This document shows positions 16,991 to 25,491 of a DNA stretch of 64,000 bases, piece by piece (the first letter of the stretch is position 1; each line of letters opens with the position of its first letter). The stretch covers positions 62,001 to 126,000 of the forward strand of contig NZ_JAHTKP010000002.1 of assembly GCF_019192735.1 (NCBI RefSeq), in the 5' to 3' direction. Under the pieces are notes generated by a model, which ran no database searches, was not told the DNA's origin, and saw only the letters and a program-made list of their open reading frames with translations. This DNA comes from Kitasatospora aureofaciens (GTDB lineage: Bacteria; Actinomycetota; Actinomycetes; Streptomycetales; Streptomycetaceae). The translations under genes were made by a program, and so were the position numbers.

Positions 16991-17046
16991 GTCCCTGCTC
17001 TCCCTCGTCCGTTCTGTGGCGACGGAGAGGAAGGTAGGAATGCGAC

Positions 17047-17074
17047 GGCCCCGCGGACGTCACACCGCGGGGCC
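17047..17074. terminator. Terminator-like hairpin after the response regulator gene
   Basis: GGCCCCGCGG and its perfect complement CCGCGGGGCC form a 10-bp stem with an 8-nt loop. It ends the kinase-regulator operon, but it also lies between the operator-like repeats and the hydrolase start, so it could be in or near the hydrolase 5' region. Confidence 0.7.
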
Positions 17075-17078
17075 AACT

Positions 17079-17107
17079 CCCGGGTGCTACCCGGGTATCA
17101 CTCGGGA
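17079..17107. promoter_or_regulatory. Three CCCGGGT-like sites in 11-bp steps (hydrolase promoter)
   Basis: CCCGGGT at 17079-17085 and 17090-17096 and CTCGGGA at 17101-17107 are exactly 11 bp apart, so all face one side of the helix. Their centre is about 59 bp upstream of a TACCTT -10 candidate (17031-17036, minus strand) for the DUF1023 gene. The same array precedes the histidine kinase gene at 19152-19180. Confidence 0.6.
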
Positions 17108-17113
17108 CCGGTT

Positions 17114-17803
17114 CTACTGGCCAGGTGTCACCAGGCCGGACTCGTAGGCCAGGACGACCGCCTGGGCGCGGTCGCGCAGGTCGAGCTTGGCGAGGATCCG
17201 TCCGATGTGGGTCTTGACGGTCTGCTCGGCCAGCACCAGCCGCCCGGCGATCTCCTGGTTGGACAGGCCGCGGGCGATCAGCTCCAGCACCTCGGTCTCC
17301 CGCGGGGTCAGGCCGTTGAGCCGCACCTTGGGGTCGTGCCGCCTGGCGGGCCGGGTGCGGGCGAAGTCCTCGATCAGCCGGCGCGTCACCGAGGGCGCGA
17401 GCAGCGCCTCCCCGGCCGCGACCACCCGGACCGCGGCGATCAGGTCGGCCGGCGGGGCGTCCTTGAGCAGGAAGCCGCTCGCCCCGGCGCGCAGCGCCTC
17501 GTACACGTAGTCGTCCACGTCGAAGGTGGTCAGCATCAGCACCTTGGGCCGGTGCGCGCCGCCCCCTCGCCGGCCACCAGCGGCCGGGTCGAGCAGCCGC
17601 CGGGCCGCCTCCAGGCCGTCCATGCCGGGCATCCGGACGTCCATCAGGACCACGTCCGGGTGGGTGCGGCCGCTGACCTCCAGGGCCTGCGCGCCGTCCG
17701 CCGCGTCCCCCACCACGTCGATGTCGCTCTGGACGCCCAGCAGGGCGGCGAATCCCGCCCGCACCATGGCCTGGTCGTCGACGATGATCACGCGGATGGT
17801 CAT
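17114..17803 (-). CDS. NarL/LuxR-type response regulator
   Basis: A 229-residue two-component regulator. The receiver has the acidic pair Asp9/Asp10, the phospho-acceptor Asp55 (VVLMDVRMPGMDG) and the conserved Lys in GFLLKDAPP. A Gly/Arg-rich insertion (AAGGRRGGGAHRP) interrupts the receiver after helix 3. The LuxR HTH is LTPRETEVLELIARGLSNQEIAGRL followed by VKTHIGRILAKL. Its ATG overlaps the kinase stop (ATGA). The 11-bp-spaced operator arrays upstream of the kinase and of the DUF1023 hydrolase are its likely binding sites. Confidence 0.92.
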   Translation of the reverse strand: MTIRVIIVDDQAMVRAGFAALLGVQSDIDVVGDAADGAQALEVSGRTHPDVVLMDVRMPGMDGLEAARRLLDPAAGGRRGGGAHRPKVLMLTTFDVDDYVYEALRAGASGFLLKDAPPADLIAAVRVVAAGEALLAPSVTRRLIEDFARTRPARRHDPKVRLNGLTPRETEVLELIARGLSNQEIAGRLVLAEQTVKTHIGRILAKLDLRDRAQAVVLAYESGLVTPGQ

Positions 17804-19098
17804 GCGGGTGTCTCCCGGGGAGTGTCGAGGGGCAGGACGGCGGCCACCTTGAAGCCGCCGTCCGGCAGCGGGCCGGTGTCCAGCCTGCCATCGACCAGCC
17901 GGACGCGTTCCCGCATGCCGACCAGGCCCTGTCCGGTGCCCTCGGCCGAGGCCTCCAGCGACTCGGTGCGCTCCGGCGGCGGCGCGTTCACGACGGTGAC
18001 CAGCAGGGCCGGTCCGTCGGTGGCGAGCGAGACCCAGGTCCGCGCCCCGGGCGCGTGCCGGACCACGTTGGCCAGCGCCTCCTGGACGATCCGGTACGCG
18101 GAGAGGCCGACCGCCTGCGGCACGCCCTCGGCCAGCTCCGGGGCCACCGTCAGCTCGGCTGGCACCCCGGCCCGGCCCACCGTCTCGACCAGCTGGGCGA
18201 GTTGCTCCACCCCGGGCTGCGGAGCCTTCTCGGCCGCGGACTCCTCGCTGCGCAGCACCCCCAGCAGCCGCCGCATCTCGGCCAGTGACTCGCGTGCGGA
18301 ACCGGCGATCGCGGTGAACTCCTCGGCCGCCTCGGCCGGGACGCCGGAAATCCGGTACGGCGCGCTGGCCGCCTGCACCGCGATCACCGACATGTGGTGC
18401 GCCACCACGTCGTGCAGCTCCCGGGCGATCCGGGCGCGCTCCTCCAGCAGGGTGCGGCGCTCCCGCTCGGCCTCGCTGATGTGCTCCTGCTCGGTGAGCA
18501 GCCGACGCGCCTCGGCGCGTTCCCGCAGGGCGCCGCCCAGCAGGAGGACGGCGCCGGTCAGGGCGATGGCCAGCAGGCTGTTGTCGCCGCCGAAGTCGCG
18601 TACCGAGCCCATCAGGGAGAGCGCGAGACTCGCGGCGGCCGTGACCAGCCAGACCGAGACCAGGGTGCGCCGGGTCTCGCGGAGGGCCAGCGGGAGCATC
18701 AGCAGCAGGTAGCCGACCAGGCCGGTGGCGGGCCACGGCCAGACCGACGAGGTGTGGCCGGTGGTGAGGATCAGCAGGGACGTCAGCAGATCGGTGACAC
18801 CGATCATCCACCAGGCGGGGAGGGGGCGGCTGGGCGCCAGCAGCAGCGGTGCGGTCTGCGCCACGGAAAGGGCCGCCGCGAGCCCGGTGTTGAGCCCGTA
18901 GTCGTGCGACAGCACATTGATCGAGCTGGGCAGCAGCGACGAGATCGCGGCCAGTGCCATGACGTACGGCAGGTAGCGCACCCAGCGCCGGGACGCCTGC
19001 GCCAACAGCGGGGTGTGGTCGGCGGACGGGCGGAGCAGCGGCGTGACCAGTGCACGCAGCGGGTTGCCCCGGGCCTGCCCGGTGGACGGGTTGATCAT
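17800..19098 (-). CDS. Sensor histidine kinase (NarL partner, HisKA_3 type)
   Basis: A 432-residue membrane kinase. About five to six hydrophobic segments fill residues 40-190, followed by a coiled linker and the HisKA_3 dimerisation box RIARELHDVVAHHMSVI with phospho-acceptor His229. The HATPase_c domain has the N box (IVQEALANVVRHA) and the G box ([11 protein letters not shown]). There is no large extracellular sensor, so it probably senses membrane or cell-wall state. The minus-strand -10 TACCCT (19105-19110) is about 7 nt before the ATG, indicating a leaderless message. Confidence 0.92.
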   Translation of the reverse strand: MINPSTGQARGNPLRALVTPLLRPSADHTPLLAQASRRWVRYLPYVMALAAISSLLPSSINVLSHDYGLNTGLAAALSVAQTAPLLLAPSRPLPAWWMIGVTDLLTSLLILTTGHTSSVWPWPATGLVGYLLLMLPLALRETRRTLVSVWLVTAAASLALSLMGSVRDFGGDNSLLAIALTGAVLLLGGALRERAEARRLLTEQEHISEAERERRTLLEERARIARELHDVVAHHMSVIAVQAASAPYRISGVPAEAAEEFTAIAGSARESLAEMRRLLGVLRSEESAAEKAPQPGVEQLAQLVETVGRAGVPAELTVAPELAEGVPQAVGLSAYRIVQEALANVVRHAPGARTWVSLATDGPALLVTVVNAPPPERTESLEASAEGTGQGLVGMRERVRLVDGRLDTGPLPDGGFKVAAVLPLDTPRETPA

Positions 19099-19104
19099 CC
19101 CGCC

Positions 19105-19180
19105 AGGGTAGGCGGACGGGTGTGTTCCGGCATCGGACCGAGGGATTGAATCCCGGGTAATACCCCGGTACTACCCGGGT
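19105..19180 (-). promoter_or_regulatory. Kinase-operon promoter with CCCGGGT array
   Basis: CCCGGGT (19152-19158), CCCCGGT (19163-19169) and CCCGGGT (19174-19180) are spaced by exactly 11 bp, embedded as A-CCCGGGT-AYT units. Their centre is about 59 bp upstream of the -10 TACCCT at 19105-19110. The geometry copies that in front of the DUF1023 gene, which points to one regulator for both. Confidence 0.6.
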
Positions 19181-19290
19181 ATTACGCGGCGGTCTGACCC
19201 GCGCCCCGCGTGAACAGCGGCCCGGACTCGGTGGAGTCCGGGGCCGCTGCCTTTGTCCGAAGACAACTTCTGCGTCCGGTCGACAACGCC

Positions 19291-19324
19291 GAAGGGCCGG
19301 ACCCCCGCGGGAGTCCGGCCCTTC
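19291..19324. terminator. aceE terminator
   Basis: GAAGGGCCGGAC (19291-19302) and its perfect complement GTCCGGCCCTTC (19313-19324) enclose a 10-nt loop, 16 bp past the aceE stop. A second, bulged hairpin lies at about 19218-19246. Confidence 0.85.
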
Positions 19325-19340
19325 AGTGCCTACGGGCGGA

Positions 19341-22091
19341 TCAGGCGTCGCCGCCGGCAGCGCCCGGGTGGGCCGCCGCCACGTCGAGCAGCTGGTAGCG
19401 GTCGATCGCGTCCTTCAGGGCGCTGCGGTCGACCTTGCCCTGCTTGGCGAGCTCGGTGAGCACCGACAGGACGACCGACTGCGCGTCGATGTGGAAGAAG
19501 CGACGGGCCGCGCCACGGGTGTCGGCGAAGCCGAAGCCGTCGGCACCCAGCGACTGGTACTGGCCCGGCACCCAGCGGGCGATCTGGTCCGGCACCGCAC
19601 GCATCCAGTCGGACACGGCGACGAACGGGCCCTCGGCGCCCTGGAGCTTCTGGGTCACGTACGGGACGCGCTGCTGCTCCTCGGGGTGCAGCAGGTTGAA
19701 CTCCTCGGTCTCCACCGCGTCGCGGCGCAGCTCGTTCCAGGAGGTTGCGGACCAGACGTCGGCCTTGACGTTCCACTCCTCGGCGAGGATGCGCTGGGCC
19801 TCCAGGGCCCACGGCACCGCCACGCCGGAGGCGAGGATCTGGGCCGGGATCTGGCCGGCGGTGGCCGGCGCGTACTTGTACAGACCCTTGAGGATGCCCT
19901 CGACGTCGACGTTCTCGGGCTCGGCCGGCATCTTGATCGGCTCGTTGTAGACGGTCATGTAGTAGAACACGTCCTCGCCGTGCGGGTGTTCGGCGCTGGA
20001 GCCGTACATCCGGCGCAGACCGTCCTGGACGATGTGCGCGATCTCGAAGCCGTACGCCGGGTCGTACGCGACGACGCCCGGGTTGGTCGAGGCCAGCAGC
20101 TGCGAGTGGCCGTCGGCGTGCTGCAGGCCCTCACCGGTCAGCGTGGTGCGGCCGGCGGTGGCGCCGATCACGAAGCCGCGGGCCAGCTGGTCGGCCATCT
20201 GCCAGAACTGGTCGCCGGTGCGCTGGAACCCGAACATCGAGTAGAAGACGTAGACCGGGATCAGCGGCTCGCCGTGGGTGGCGTAGGAGGAGCCGGCGGC
20301 GATCAGCGAGGCGGTGCAGCCGGCCTCGGAGATGCCGTCGTGCAGCATCTGCCCGGTCGGCGACTCCTTGTAGGCCAGCAGCAGATCACGGTCGACCGAC
20401 TCGTAGGTCTGGCCGAGCGGGTTGTAGATCTTCGCCGACGGGAAGAGCGAGTCCATGCCGAAGGTGCGGTACTCGTCGGGCGCGATCGGCACGAAGCGGT
20501 TGCCGATGCCCTTGTCCCGCATGAGGTCCTTCAGCACCCGGACGAACGCCATGGTGGTGGCGATGGTCTGGTTGCCGGACCCCTTCTTGACCGCCTTGTA
20601 CGCGTCCTCGCCGGGCAGCTCCAGCCGGCGCGGGCGCACCTTGCGGGTCGGCACGTAGCCGCCGAGCTCCTGGCGGCGGTCGTGCATGTACTGGATCTCT
20701 TCCGAGTTGCGGCCCGGGTGGTAGTAGGGCGGGTAGCCCTCTTCGAGCTGCTTGTCGGTGATCGGCAGGTGCAGCCGGTCGCGGAAGCGCTTCAGGTCCT
20801 CGACCGTCAGCTTCTTCATCTGGTGGGTGGCGTTGCGGCCCTCGAAGTTGGGGCCGAGCGTCCAGCCCTTGACCGTCTGGGCGAGGATGACCGTCGGCTG
20901 GCCCTTGTGCTCGCGGGCCGCCTTGAACGCCGCGTAGATCTTCTTGTGGTCGTGGCCGCCGCGACCCAGGTGCTGGATCTGCTGGTCGGTCATGCTCTCG
21001 ACCATCTTGCGCAGGCGCAGGTCGCTGCCGAAGAAGTGCTCGCGGATGTACTGGCCGGTCTCGGTGGCGTAGGTCTGGAACTGGCCGTCCACCGTGGTGT
21101 TCAGCTTGTTGACCAGGACGCCGTCGCGGTCCTGCGCCAGCAGCGGGTCCCAGCTGCGGTCCCAGACCAGCTTGATCACGTTCCAGCCGGCGCCCCGGAA
21201 CTGGGACTCCAGCTCCTGGATGATCTTGCCGTTGCCGCGGACCGGGCCGTCCAGGCGCTGCAGGTTGCAGTTGACCACGAAGGTCAGGTTGTCCAGGCTC
21301 TCGCGCGCGGCCAGCGACAGCTGGCCCAGCGACTCCGGCTCGTCCATCTCGCCGTCGCCGAGGAAGGCGTACACGTGCGAGTCGGAGGTGTCCTTGATGC
21401 CCCGGTGCTCCAGGTAGCGGTTCATCCGGGCCTGGTAGATCGCGCCGAGCGGGCCGAGGCCCATCGAGACGGTCGGGAACTCCCAGAAGTCCGGCATCAG
21501 CCGCGGGTGCGGGTAGCTGGACAGGCCGTACGGGGCCTTCGACTTCTCCTGGCGGAACGCGTCGAGCTGCTGCTCGGACAGTCGGTCCAGGAGGAAGGCG
21601 CGGGCGTAGATGCCGGGGGAGGCGTGGCCCTGGAAGAAGATCTGGTCGCCGGACTCGCCCTCGGCGTCCTTGCCGCGGAAGAAGTAGTTGAAGCCGACGT
21701 CGTAGAGCGACGCGGAGGAGGCGAAGGTGGCGATGTGGCCACCGACGCCGATGCCGGGGCGCTGGGCACGGGAGACCATGACGGCCGCGTTCCAGCGGGT
21801 CGCGTTCAGGATCTTGCGCTCGATCTCCTCGTTGCCGGGGAAGAACGGCTCGTCCTTGGTCGCGATGGTGTTGACGTAGTCCGTGCTGCGCATCTCGGGC
21901 ACGGCGACACGCTTCTCGCGGGCGCGCTCGATCAGGCGGAGCATCAGGTAGCGGGCACGCTCGCGCCCCCGCTCGTCGATGGCCGCGTCAAGCGACTCCA
22001 GCCATTCCGCGGTCTCCTCGGGATCGAAGTCCGGGACCTGACTCGGAAGGCCGCCAATGATGATCGGGTTGCGATCGGATCCGGAAGCCAC
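19341..22091 (-). CDS. aceE: Pyruvate dehydrogenase E1 component, homodimeric type
   Basis: This thiamine-diphosphate enzyme decarboxylates pyruvate and passes the acetyl group to E2, feeding acetyl-CoA to the TCA cycle and lipid synthesis. The 916 residues are full length for the homodimeric actinobacterial and gammaproteobacterial E1. It opens with [24 protein letters not shown], keeps [17 protein letters not shown], and has the ThDP/Mg motif [10 protein letters not shown] starting near residue 245 with the partner NCN about 28 residues later. The GTG start at 22091 follows GAAGGAAC. It is flanked by its own terminator and a 516-bp upstream gap, so it is transcribed alone. Confidence 0.95.
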   Translation of the reverse strand: MASGSDRNPIIIGGLPSQVPDFDPEETAEWLESLDAAIDERGRERARYLMLRLIERAREKRVAVPEMRSTDYVNTIATKDEPFFPGNEEIERKILNATRWNAAVMVSRAQRPGIGVGGHIATFASSASLYDVGFNYFFRGKDAEGESGDQIFFQGHASPGIYARAFLLDRLSEQQLDAFRQEKSKAPYGLSSYPHPRLMPDFWEFPTVSMGLGPLGAIYQARMNRYLEHRGIKDTSDSHVYAFLGDGEMDEPESLGQLSLAARESLDNLTFVVNCNLQRLDGPVRGNGKIIQELESQFRGAGWNVIKLVWDRSWDPLLAQDRDGVLVNKLNTTVDGQFQTYATETGQYIREHFFGSDLRLRKMVESMTDQQIQHLGRGGHDHKKIYAAFKAAREHKGQPTVILAQTVKGWTLGPNFEGRNATHQMKKLTVEDLKRFRDRLHLPITDKQLEEGYPPYYHPGRNSEEIQYMHDRRQELGGYVPTRKVRPRRLELPGEDAYKAVKKGSGNQTIATTMAFVRVLKDLMRDKGIGNRFVPIAPDEYRTFGMDSLFPSAKIYNPLGQTYESVDRDLLLAYKESPTGQMLHDGISEAGCTASLIAAGSSYATHGEPLIPVYVFYSMFGFQRTGDQFWQMADQLARGFVIGATAGRTTLTGEGLQHADGHSQLLASTNPGVVAYDPAYGFEIAHIVQDGLRRMYGSSAEHPHGEDVFYYMTVYNEPIKMPAEPENVDVEGILKGLYKYAPATAGQIPAQILASGVAVPWALEAQRILAEEWNVKADVWSATSWNELRRDAVETEEFNLLHPEEQQRVPYVTQKLQGAEGPFVAVSDWMRAVPDQIARWVPGQYQSLGADGFGFADTRGAARRFFHIDAQSVVLSVLTELAKQGKVDRSALKDAIDRYQLLDVAAAHPGAAGGDA

Positions 22092-22607
22092 GCTGTTCCT
22101 TCACTGTCGGTCGAAACTGAGGTGTGTCGCGCCGCCTCCATCGTGCTACCGCGCTCGGAGATCCGTCATCTCTACCGATCGGTAACCGTTCCGCCTGGTG
22201 GGCGGGCCGGTCTGGCGGTGTGCGGTCCAGGCGTCTTCGCCTGCGCCGCGCACCCCCGGGTGTTACGAAAAGAGGTGGTCCGACCTGGTGTCCCGTCCGC
22301 CCGATGGCGGGCGGCCGGGGTGAGGGCCAACAGGAGACTCTACGCCCGCGCACGCGCGGACCCGAATGCCGTTCGCATCTCGGGCATGAGTACGGCCTGT
22401 GGGCCGGGACCACCCGAAGCATCCTTGTCCCACGCAGAGAAGGGCAAATCGGTGTGATTCCCGACACGTCGACCGGCGTGTTCCGGTGCGACACGTCAAC
22501 CTTTGGAGGGGATCGGGGGTCGGGTACTTGCGCGAACCGCCGCGCCCGTGTGGACTACGGCCACAGCCTCGGCATGGATGCCGAGCCGAATACTGGAGGT
22601 TATTCCC
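22092..22607. other. 516-bp divergent region between aceE and the DUF3052 gene
   Basis: It must hold both promoters. I can point to the 12-bp palindrome at 22173-22184, a CCGCCC-GATG-type hairpin at about 22294-22311, and two copies of CGACACGTC near 22460-22495. Several frames stay open across it but none has a convincing start, RBS or composition, so I annotate no gene. Confidence 0.5.
22173..22184. promoter_or_regulatory. TACCGATCGGTA palindrome upstream of aceE
   Basis: A perfect 12-bp palindrome 82-93 bp before the aceE start. Its AT-containing half sites stand out in this GC-rich region and resemble TetR- or GntR-type operators. No cognate regulator gene is adjacent. Confidence 0.45.
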
Positions 22608-23048
22608 GTGAGCGCGACCGCGGACCCCGCGGACAAGTCCAACCTGGCGACCCGTCTCGGCTTCGAAGCGGGCCAGATCATTCAGGAGCTGGGGTACGAC
22701 GACGACACTGACCAGGATCTCCGCGAGGGCATCGAGGAGCTCACCGGGACGGATCTCGTCGACGAGGACTACGACGACGTCGCCGACGCCGTCCTGCTGT
22801 GGCACCGCGACGACGACGGGGACCTCACCGACGCCCTCGTCGACGCCCTGGAGTACCTGGCCGAGGGTGGTCTGATCTGGCTGCTGACGCCCAAGACCGG
22901 CCGCGACGGCCACATCGAGGCCTCCGACATCGCGGACGCGGCCCGCACCGCCGGCCTCTCCCAGACCAGCTCGATCGCGATCGCCAAGGACTGGGCGGCC
23001 ACCCGCCTGGCGACCAAGTCCACGGCCAAGCCGGGCGGCAAGCGCTGA
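22608..23048 (+). CDS. DUF3052 family protein
   Basis: A 146-residue acidic protein of the actinobacterial DUF3052 family. It begins ATADPADKSNLATRLGFEAGQIIQELGYDDD and has a highly acidic middle (LVDEDYDDVADAVLLWHRDDDGDL) and a Lys-rich tail. The function is not established. The GTG at 22608 has CTGGAGGT about 8 nt upstream. It is the first of several stress-related genes in the same direction, but a 19-bp-stem terminator follows, so it is a separate transcription unit. Confidence 0.85.
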   Translation: MSATADPADKSNLATRLGFEAGQIIQELGYDDDTDQDLREGIEELTGTDLVDEDYDDVADAVLLWHRDDDGDLTDALVDALEYLAEGGLIWLLTPKTGRDGHIEASDIADAARTAGLSQTSSIAIAKDWAATRLATKSTAKPGGKR

Positions 23049-23065
23049 GCGGGCTCTGAAGCCCC

Positions 23066-23107
23066 CGGCCGGGCCCCGCTGGAGCTTCCTCCAGCGGGGC
23101 CCGGCCG
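23066..23107. terminator. Terminator after the DUF3052 gene
   Basis: A perfect 19-bp stem (23066-23084 with 23089-23107) with a CTTC tetraloop, starting 18 bp past the stop codon. Confidence 0.9.
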
Positions 23108-23279
23108 CTTCCGTCCCCCGGTTGGAGGCGCTGCCGGGGGGGCGCGTTCGCCCAGGGCGAAAGCGGTCGGCCGGACGGCCCTCGCCCTCACCCGTTCGGC
23201 CGAATCCACTCGAACGGATGCGAGGATGTGGCTCGCCGCGCCCGCCGCGCGGCGCCGTCGCGTCAGAAAGGTCCCAACC

Positions 23280-23738
23280 ATGGCCATCGAGGTCGGTACC
23301 GAGGCTCCGGACTTCGAGCTCAAGAACCAGCACGGTGAGCTGGTCAAGCTCTCCGACTTCCGGGGCGAGAAGAACGTCGTCCTGGTCTTCTACCCGTTCT
23401 CGTTCACCGGTGTCTGCACCGGCGAGGTCTGCGCGATCCAGAAGGAACTGCCGCGACTGCAGAACGACGACGTCCAGGTGCTCGGCGTCTCCAACGACTC
23501 GCCGTTCACCCAGCGCGTCTTCGCCGAGCAGGAGGGCCTGGAGTACCCGCTGCTGTCGGACTTCTGGCCGCACGGCGAGGTCTCCCGCGCCTACGGCGTC
23601 TTCAACGAGGAGAAGGGCTGCGCGGTCCGCGGCACCTTCGTGATCGACAAGGCGGGCGTGGTCCGCTGGAGCGTCGTGAACGACCTTCCGGACGCCCGGG
23701 ACGAGCAGGAGTACCTGAAGGTCCTCGGCGCGCTCTGA
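23280..23738 (+). CDS. AhpE-like 1-Cys peroxiredoxin
   Basis: A 152-residue peroxidase reducing H2O2, organic peroxides or peroxynitrite. The peroxiredoxin motif PFSFTGVC is intact with Pro39, Thr43 and the peroxidatic Cys46; a second Cys at 51 is near it, and a third lies in EEKGCAVRGTF. Length and pattern match mycobacterial AhpE. The ATG at 23280 is preceded by GAAAGG. It lies between DUF3052 and the TerD genes, consistent with an oxidative-stress neighbourhood, and is followed by its own terminator. Confidence 0.9.
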   Translation: MAIEVGTEAPDFELKNQHGELVKLSDFRGEKNVVLVFYPFSFTGVCTGEVCAIQKELPRLQNDDVQVLGVSNDSPFTQRVFAEQEGLEYPLLSDFWPHGEVSRAYGVFNEEKGCAVRGTFVIDKAGVVRWSVVNDLPDARDEQEYLKVLGAL

Positions 23739-23768
23739 CGCCCGTTCCGGTGCCCTTGCACCGCCCGG

Positions 23769-23811
23769 CGGGCCCGGCCCCGGCTGATCTCGAACAGCCG
23801 CGCCGGGCCCG
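23769..23811. terminator. Terminator after the peroxiredoxin gene
   Basis: A two-step hairpin: outer 10-bp stem CGGGCCCGGC (23769-23778) with GCCGGGCCCG (23802-23811), inner 5-bp stem CGGCT/AGCCG, 10-nt loop. Confidence 0.8.
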
Positions 23812-23946
23812 TCCGCATGTCCGGACGGGAACCCCGCACTAGGCTCGGTCCGTTGACCGGAGGAGGCGCGGAGCCGTCGGCCGGCCGGCGCCTCGAACCG
23901 CACCACCGGGGGCACCAGCGCGTGCCTCCCGATTCTTGGAGGACAC

Positions 23947-24522
23947 GTGGGAGTCAGCCTCAGCAAGGGCGGCAACGTCTCGCTCACCAAGGAGGCCCCG
24001 GGCCTCACGGCCGTTGTCGTCGGCCTGGGCTGGGACGTCCGGACCACCACCGGCACGGACTTCGACCTGGACGCCAGCGCGCTCCTCTGCAACGACCAGG
24101 GCAAGGTCTCCGCGGACGGCAACTTCGTCTTCTTCAACAACCTGCGCAGCCCGGACGGCTCGGTCGAGCACACCGGCGACAACCGCACCGGTGAGGGCGA
24201 GGGCGACGACGAGGCGATCAAGGTCAACCTGACCGCCGTACCCGCCGACGTCCAGAAGATCGTCTTCCCGGTCTCCATCTACGACGCCGAGACCCGGCTG
24301 CAGAACTTCGGCCAGGTGCGCAACGCGTTCATCCGCGTGGTCAACCAGGCCGACAACAAGGAGCTGGCCCGCTACGACCTCTCCGAGGACGCCTCGACCG
24401 AGACCGCGATGGTCTTCGGCGAGCTGTACCGCAACGGCGGCGAGTGGAAGTTCCGCGCCATCGGCCAGGGCTACGCCTCCGGCCTGCGCGGCATCGCCCA
24501 GGACTTCGGCGTCAACGTCTGA
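23947..24522 (+). CDS. TerD-family calcium-binding stress protein (1)
   Basis: A 191-residue TerD-domain protein, normal length. The start [18 protein letters not shown], the DLDASALL Ca2+ loop, [21 protein letters not shown] and the acidic EGEGDDE that completes the second Ca2+ site, and the C-terminal [15 protein letters not shown] are all family hallmarks. TerD proteins act in the cytosol in tellurite, phage and differentiation-related stress. The GTG at 23947 follows a strong GGAGG. It is about 70% similar by eye to the next TerD, which points to a local duplication, though a terminator separates them. Confidence 0.93.
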   Translation: MGVSLSKGGNVSLTKEAPGLTAVVVGLGWDVRTTTGTDFDLDASALLCNDQGKVSADGNFVFFNNLRSPDGSVEHTGDNRTGEGEGDDEAIKVNLTAVPADVQKIVFPVSIYDAETRLQNFGQVRNAFIRVVNQADNKELARYDLSEDASTETAMVFGELYRNGGEWKFRAIGQGYASGLRGIAQDFGVNV

Positions 24523-24567
24523 TCCGTTCGGACGGGCCGGCAGCAGGCCTGACGCGGCACCACCCGG

Positions 24568-24608
24568 CCGGGGCGGCCGTGGACCCCAGAGGTCCGCGGC
24601 CGCCCCGG
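24568..24608. terminator. Terminator between the two TerD genes
   Basis: An 18-bp stem (24568-24585 with 24591-24608, one G-T wobble) and a 5-nt loop, beginning 46 bp past the first TerD stop. Confidence 0.85.
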
Positions 24609-24742
24609 CTTCGTGCTGCTCGGGGGCGCTGCGAGGATGTGAGTTCAGGAAGTTCAGGCGGCTCAAGGGGGCCGGCCGGGGTCGCGGGCGACTAAACCTG
24701 GAATGTCGCGCCCCGGGAGAAGGCAAGGGAGGAAGAACAGTC

Positions 24743-25321
24743 ATGGTTGTCACGCTCGCCAAGGGCGGGAACGTCTCGCTCAGCAAGGCCGCGCCGAATC
24801 TGACGCAGGTGCAGATCGGGCTCGGCTGGTCCGCCCGCTCGACCACGGGCGCACCGTTCGACCTCGACGCGAGCGCACTGATCTGCGGCGGGGGCCGGGT
24901 GCTCGGTGACGAGTACTTCGTGTTCTACAACAACCTCAAGAGCCCGGAGGGTTCGGTCGAGCACCAGGGCGACAACCTCACCGGCGGCGACGACGCGGGT
25001 GACGACGAGGTGGTCCTGGTCAACCTGGAGCTGGTTCCGGCCCAGGCGGACAAGGTGGTCTTCGCGGTGTCGATCTACGAGGCCGAGTCACGGCTGCAGA
25101 ACTTCGGCCAGGTGCGCAACGCCTACATCCGGGTCGTCAACTCCGTGGACGGGCAGGAGATCGCCCGCTACGACCTGACCGAGGACGCGTCCAGCGAGAC
25201 CGCGATGATCTTCGGCGAGCTGTACCGGTACGCGGGCGAGTGGAAGTTCCGCGCGGTGGGCCAGGGCTACGCCTCGGGCCTGCGGGGCATCGCCCTCGAT
25301 TTCGGCGTCAACGTCCAGTGA
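24743..25321 (+). CDS. TerD-family calcium-binding stress protein (2)
   Basis: A 192-residue paralogue of the preceding gene. It keeps [47 protein letters not shown] with a GGDDAGDDE acidic loop, and [22 protein letters not shown]. The ATG at 24743 has GGGAGGAAG about 10 nt upstream. An 11-bp direct repeat covers its stop codon. With the TerC-like gene that follows it forms a TerD-TerC pair, the core of the Ter stress system, in which TerD is thought to work at the membrane with TerC. Confidence 0.93.
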   Translation: MVVTLAKGGNVSLSKAAPNLTQVQIGLGWSARSTTGAPFDLDASALICGGGRVLGDEYFVFYNNLKSPEGSVEHQGDNLTGGDDAGDDEVVLVNLELVPAQADKVVFAVSIYEAESRLQNFGQVRNAYIRVVNSVDGQEIARYDLTEDASSETAMIFGELYRYAGEWKFRAVGQGYASGLRGIALDFGVNVQ

Positions 25322-25333
25322 GCGTCCAGTAAG
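25312..25333 (+). repeat. 11-bp direct repeat over the TerD stop codon
   Basis: CGTCCAGTGAG and CGTCCAGTAAG, adjacent. The first contains the real TGA and the second a TAA, so the stop codon itself has been duplicated and altered. Confidence 0.65.
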
Positions 25334-25407
25334 GGCTGATAAAGGCGGACATCAGACTAATCGCACCCACTTCATCGTCATGAGAACAGAGGGCAGTGCG
25401 GGGGTGA

Positions 25408-25432
25408 CCTGACCGGGCGGGGCCCGGTCAGG
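25408..25432. terminator. Hairpin upstream of the TerC-like gene
   Basis: An 11-bp perfect stem (CCTGACCGGGC, 25408-25418, with 25422-25432) and a GGG loop. It probably ends the TerD transcript, but it is only 60 bp before the TerC-like start, so an attenuator is also possible. Confidence 0.7.
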
Positions 25433-25491
25433 GCGTCTCGGGACGAGGCCGCACCTTGGCACGCCCGAAACCCGAAAGGTAACCAAGTCCC

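Noticed and set aside
19326..22457. A 1043-codon open frame on the plus strand opposite aceE
   Set aside because: It is the mirror of aceE codon usage in GC-rich DNA. The translation is repetitive in composition, has no domain, and aceE is unmistakable on the other strand.
22399..22611. A 70-codon frame upstream of the DUF3052 gene
   Set aside because: No RBS, Arg/His/Pro-rich composition and overlap with the DUF3052 start. It looks like chance.
25322..25491. A manganese (yybP-ykoY) riboswitch before the TerC-like gene
   Set aside because: I looked because TerC relatives are often controlled this way, but saw only a simple terminator hairpin and none of the conserved junction sequences.
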